The notes under the pieces were generated by a model. It was not told the origin of the DNA, did no database searches, and saw only the letters and a list, made by a program, of their open reading frames with translations. Both the position numbers and the translations under genes were made by a program. From Methylococcaceae bacterium (GTDB lineage Bacteria > Pseudomonadota > Gammaproteobacteria > Methylococcales > Methylomonadaceae), in contig JABFRC010000163.1 of the NCBI GenBank assembly GCA_013141375.1, positions 1 to 32,787 of the forward strand: 32,787 nt of DNA, read 5' to 3'. This document shows, piece after piece, positions 32,370 through 32,787 of the stretch (position 1 is its first letter; each line of letters opens with the position of its first letter).

Positions 32370-32787
32370 ATGGACTTAAATTTTCTCGATTTCGAACAAC
32401 CTATCGCTGAATTGGAAGCAAAGATTCAGGAACTCCGTAACGTAGAGTTTGATAACAACATCGATATTTCCGATGCATTAAAGCAATTGGAAGACAGAAG
32501 CCTGGCTTTGACCGAGTCGATTTTTACCAATTTGTCAGACTGGCAGATTTCGCAATTATCAAGACATCCTGGTCGCCCATATACTCTGGATTATGTCAGC
32601 AGCATTTTTACTGATTTCCATGAGCTGCATGGTGATCGTGCTTATGCTGACGATCCGGCAATTATTTGTGGTTTGGCACGCCTAGATGAGCAGCCGGTTG
32701 TGATTATTGGCCATCAGAAAGGTCGAGACACCAAAGAAAAAATTTATCGCAACTTCGGCATGCCCAGACCTGAGGGCTATCGTAAAG
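32370..32787 (+). CDS. accA: Acetyl-CoA carboxylase carboxyltransferase subunit alpha (3' partial)
   Basis: The first 139 codons of accA, running off the window and so missing from the ORF track. The start [22 protein letters not shown] is the typical N-terminal helix, and '[41 protein letters not shown]' followed by '[30 protein letters not shown]' is the conserved carboxyltransferase alpha core. It transfers carboxyl from carboxybiotin to acetyl-CoA, giving malonyl-CoA for fatty acid synthesis. No strong Shine-Dalgarno precedes the ATG. It is preceded by a short spacer with a small dyad (CCTAA-AA-TTAGG, 32294-32305) and a TATAAAAT sequence that may be a -10 box. Confidence 0.96.
   Translation, partial: MDLNFLDFEQPIAELEAKIQELRNVEFDNNIDISDALKQLEDRSLALTESIFTNLSDWQISQLSRHPGRPYTLDYVSSIFTDFHELHGDRAYADDPAIICGLARLDEQPVVIIGHQKGRDTKEKIYRNFGMPRPEGYRK

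Overview
The window is a chromosomal segment of about 33 kb from a gammaproteobacterium. The best fit is a methanotroph-like member (Methylococcales or a close relative). The evidence is the conserved order degP/mucD-type protease, lepA, lepB, DUF4845 gene, rnc, era, recO, pdxJ, together with a haem-containing fatty acid cis/trans isomerase, a periplasmic multicopper oxidase and a gammaproteobacterial accA. The lineage is inferred from gene content and order; no marker in the window proves it. I see no tRNA, rRNA, CRISPR array, insertion sequence, prophage or integrase.

Region 1 (1-7164, plus strand) is a tight housekeeping run. It covers periplasmic protein quality control (end of a DegP/MucD-like protease), translation (lepA), protein export (lepB), a small pilin-like membrane protein (DUF4845), RNA processing and ribosome maturation (rnc, era), recombination repair (recO) and vitamin B6 synthesis (pdxJ). 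From rnc onward the genes overlap by a few bases. The usual follower of pdxJ in enterobacteria, acpS, is absent here; a PP2C-type protein phosphatase overlaps the pdxJ end instead.

Region 2 (7178-9770, minus strand) holds pyrF, a TauE/SafE-type six-helix membrane protein, and a short sigma-54 activator with no sensor domain. The last two are almost fused, with a one-base gap. A strong 15-bp inverted repeat separates pyrF from this pair.

Region 3 (9870-13898, plus strand) is a coupled trio: an AEC-family permease, a CinA-like protein whose C-terminal deamidase domain looks catalytically dead, and the ABC-F ATPase Uup. It ends at a perfect 14-bp-stem terminator.

Region 4 (13957-19935) holds a secreted GH17-like glycosidase (minus), a two-gene unit of a membrane class III nucleotide cyclase plus a repeat-rich envelope protein (plus), a bidirectional terminator, and a membrane-anchored multicopper oxidase (minus). 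Two non-coding stretches of 400-480 bp lie here, both with dyads that could be operators.

Region 5 (20338-22930, plus strand) carries the flagellar stator pair motA-motB and a membrane-embedded SAM methyltransferase. Region 6 (22991-28933, minus strand) reads, in transcription order, a multidomain GGDEF protein with several degenerate signature motifs, a lipid-linked polysaccharide flippase, the fatty acid cis/trans isomerase, and a small arginine-rich protein; the first three look like one envelope-related operon. Region 7 (29211-end, plus strand) has a large bifunctional penicillin-binding protein with an unusually long transpeptidase insertion, then the start of accA.

No single locus is a clear new defence or metabolic system. 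The most promising leads are the cyclase/repeat-protein pair with its complex leader, the degenerate GGDEF protein heading the flippase-isomerase operon, the multicopper oxidase with its single type-1 copper site in the first domain, and the oversized penicillin-binding protein.
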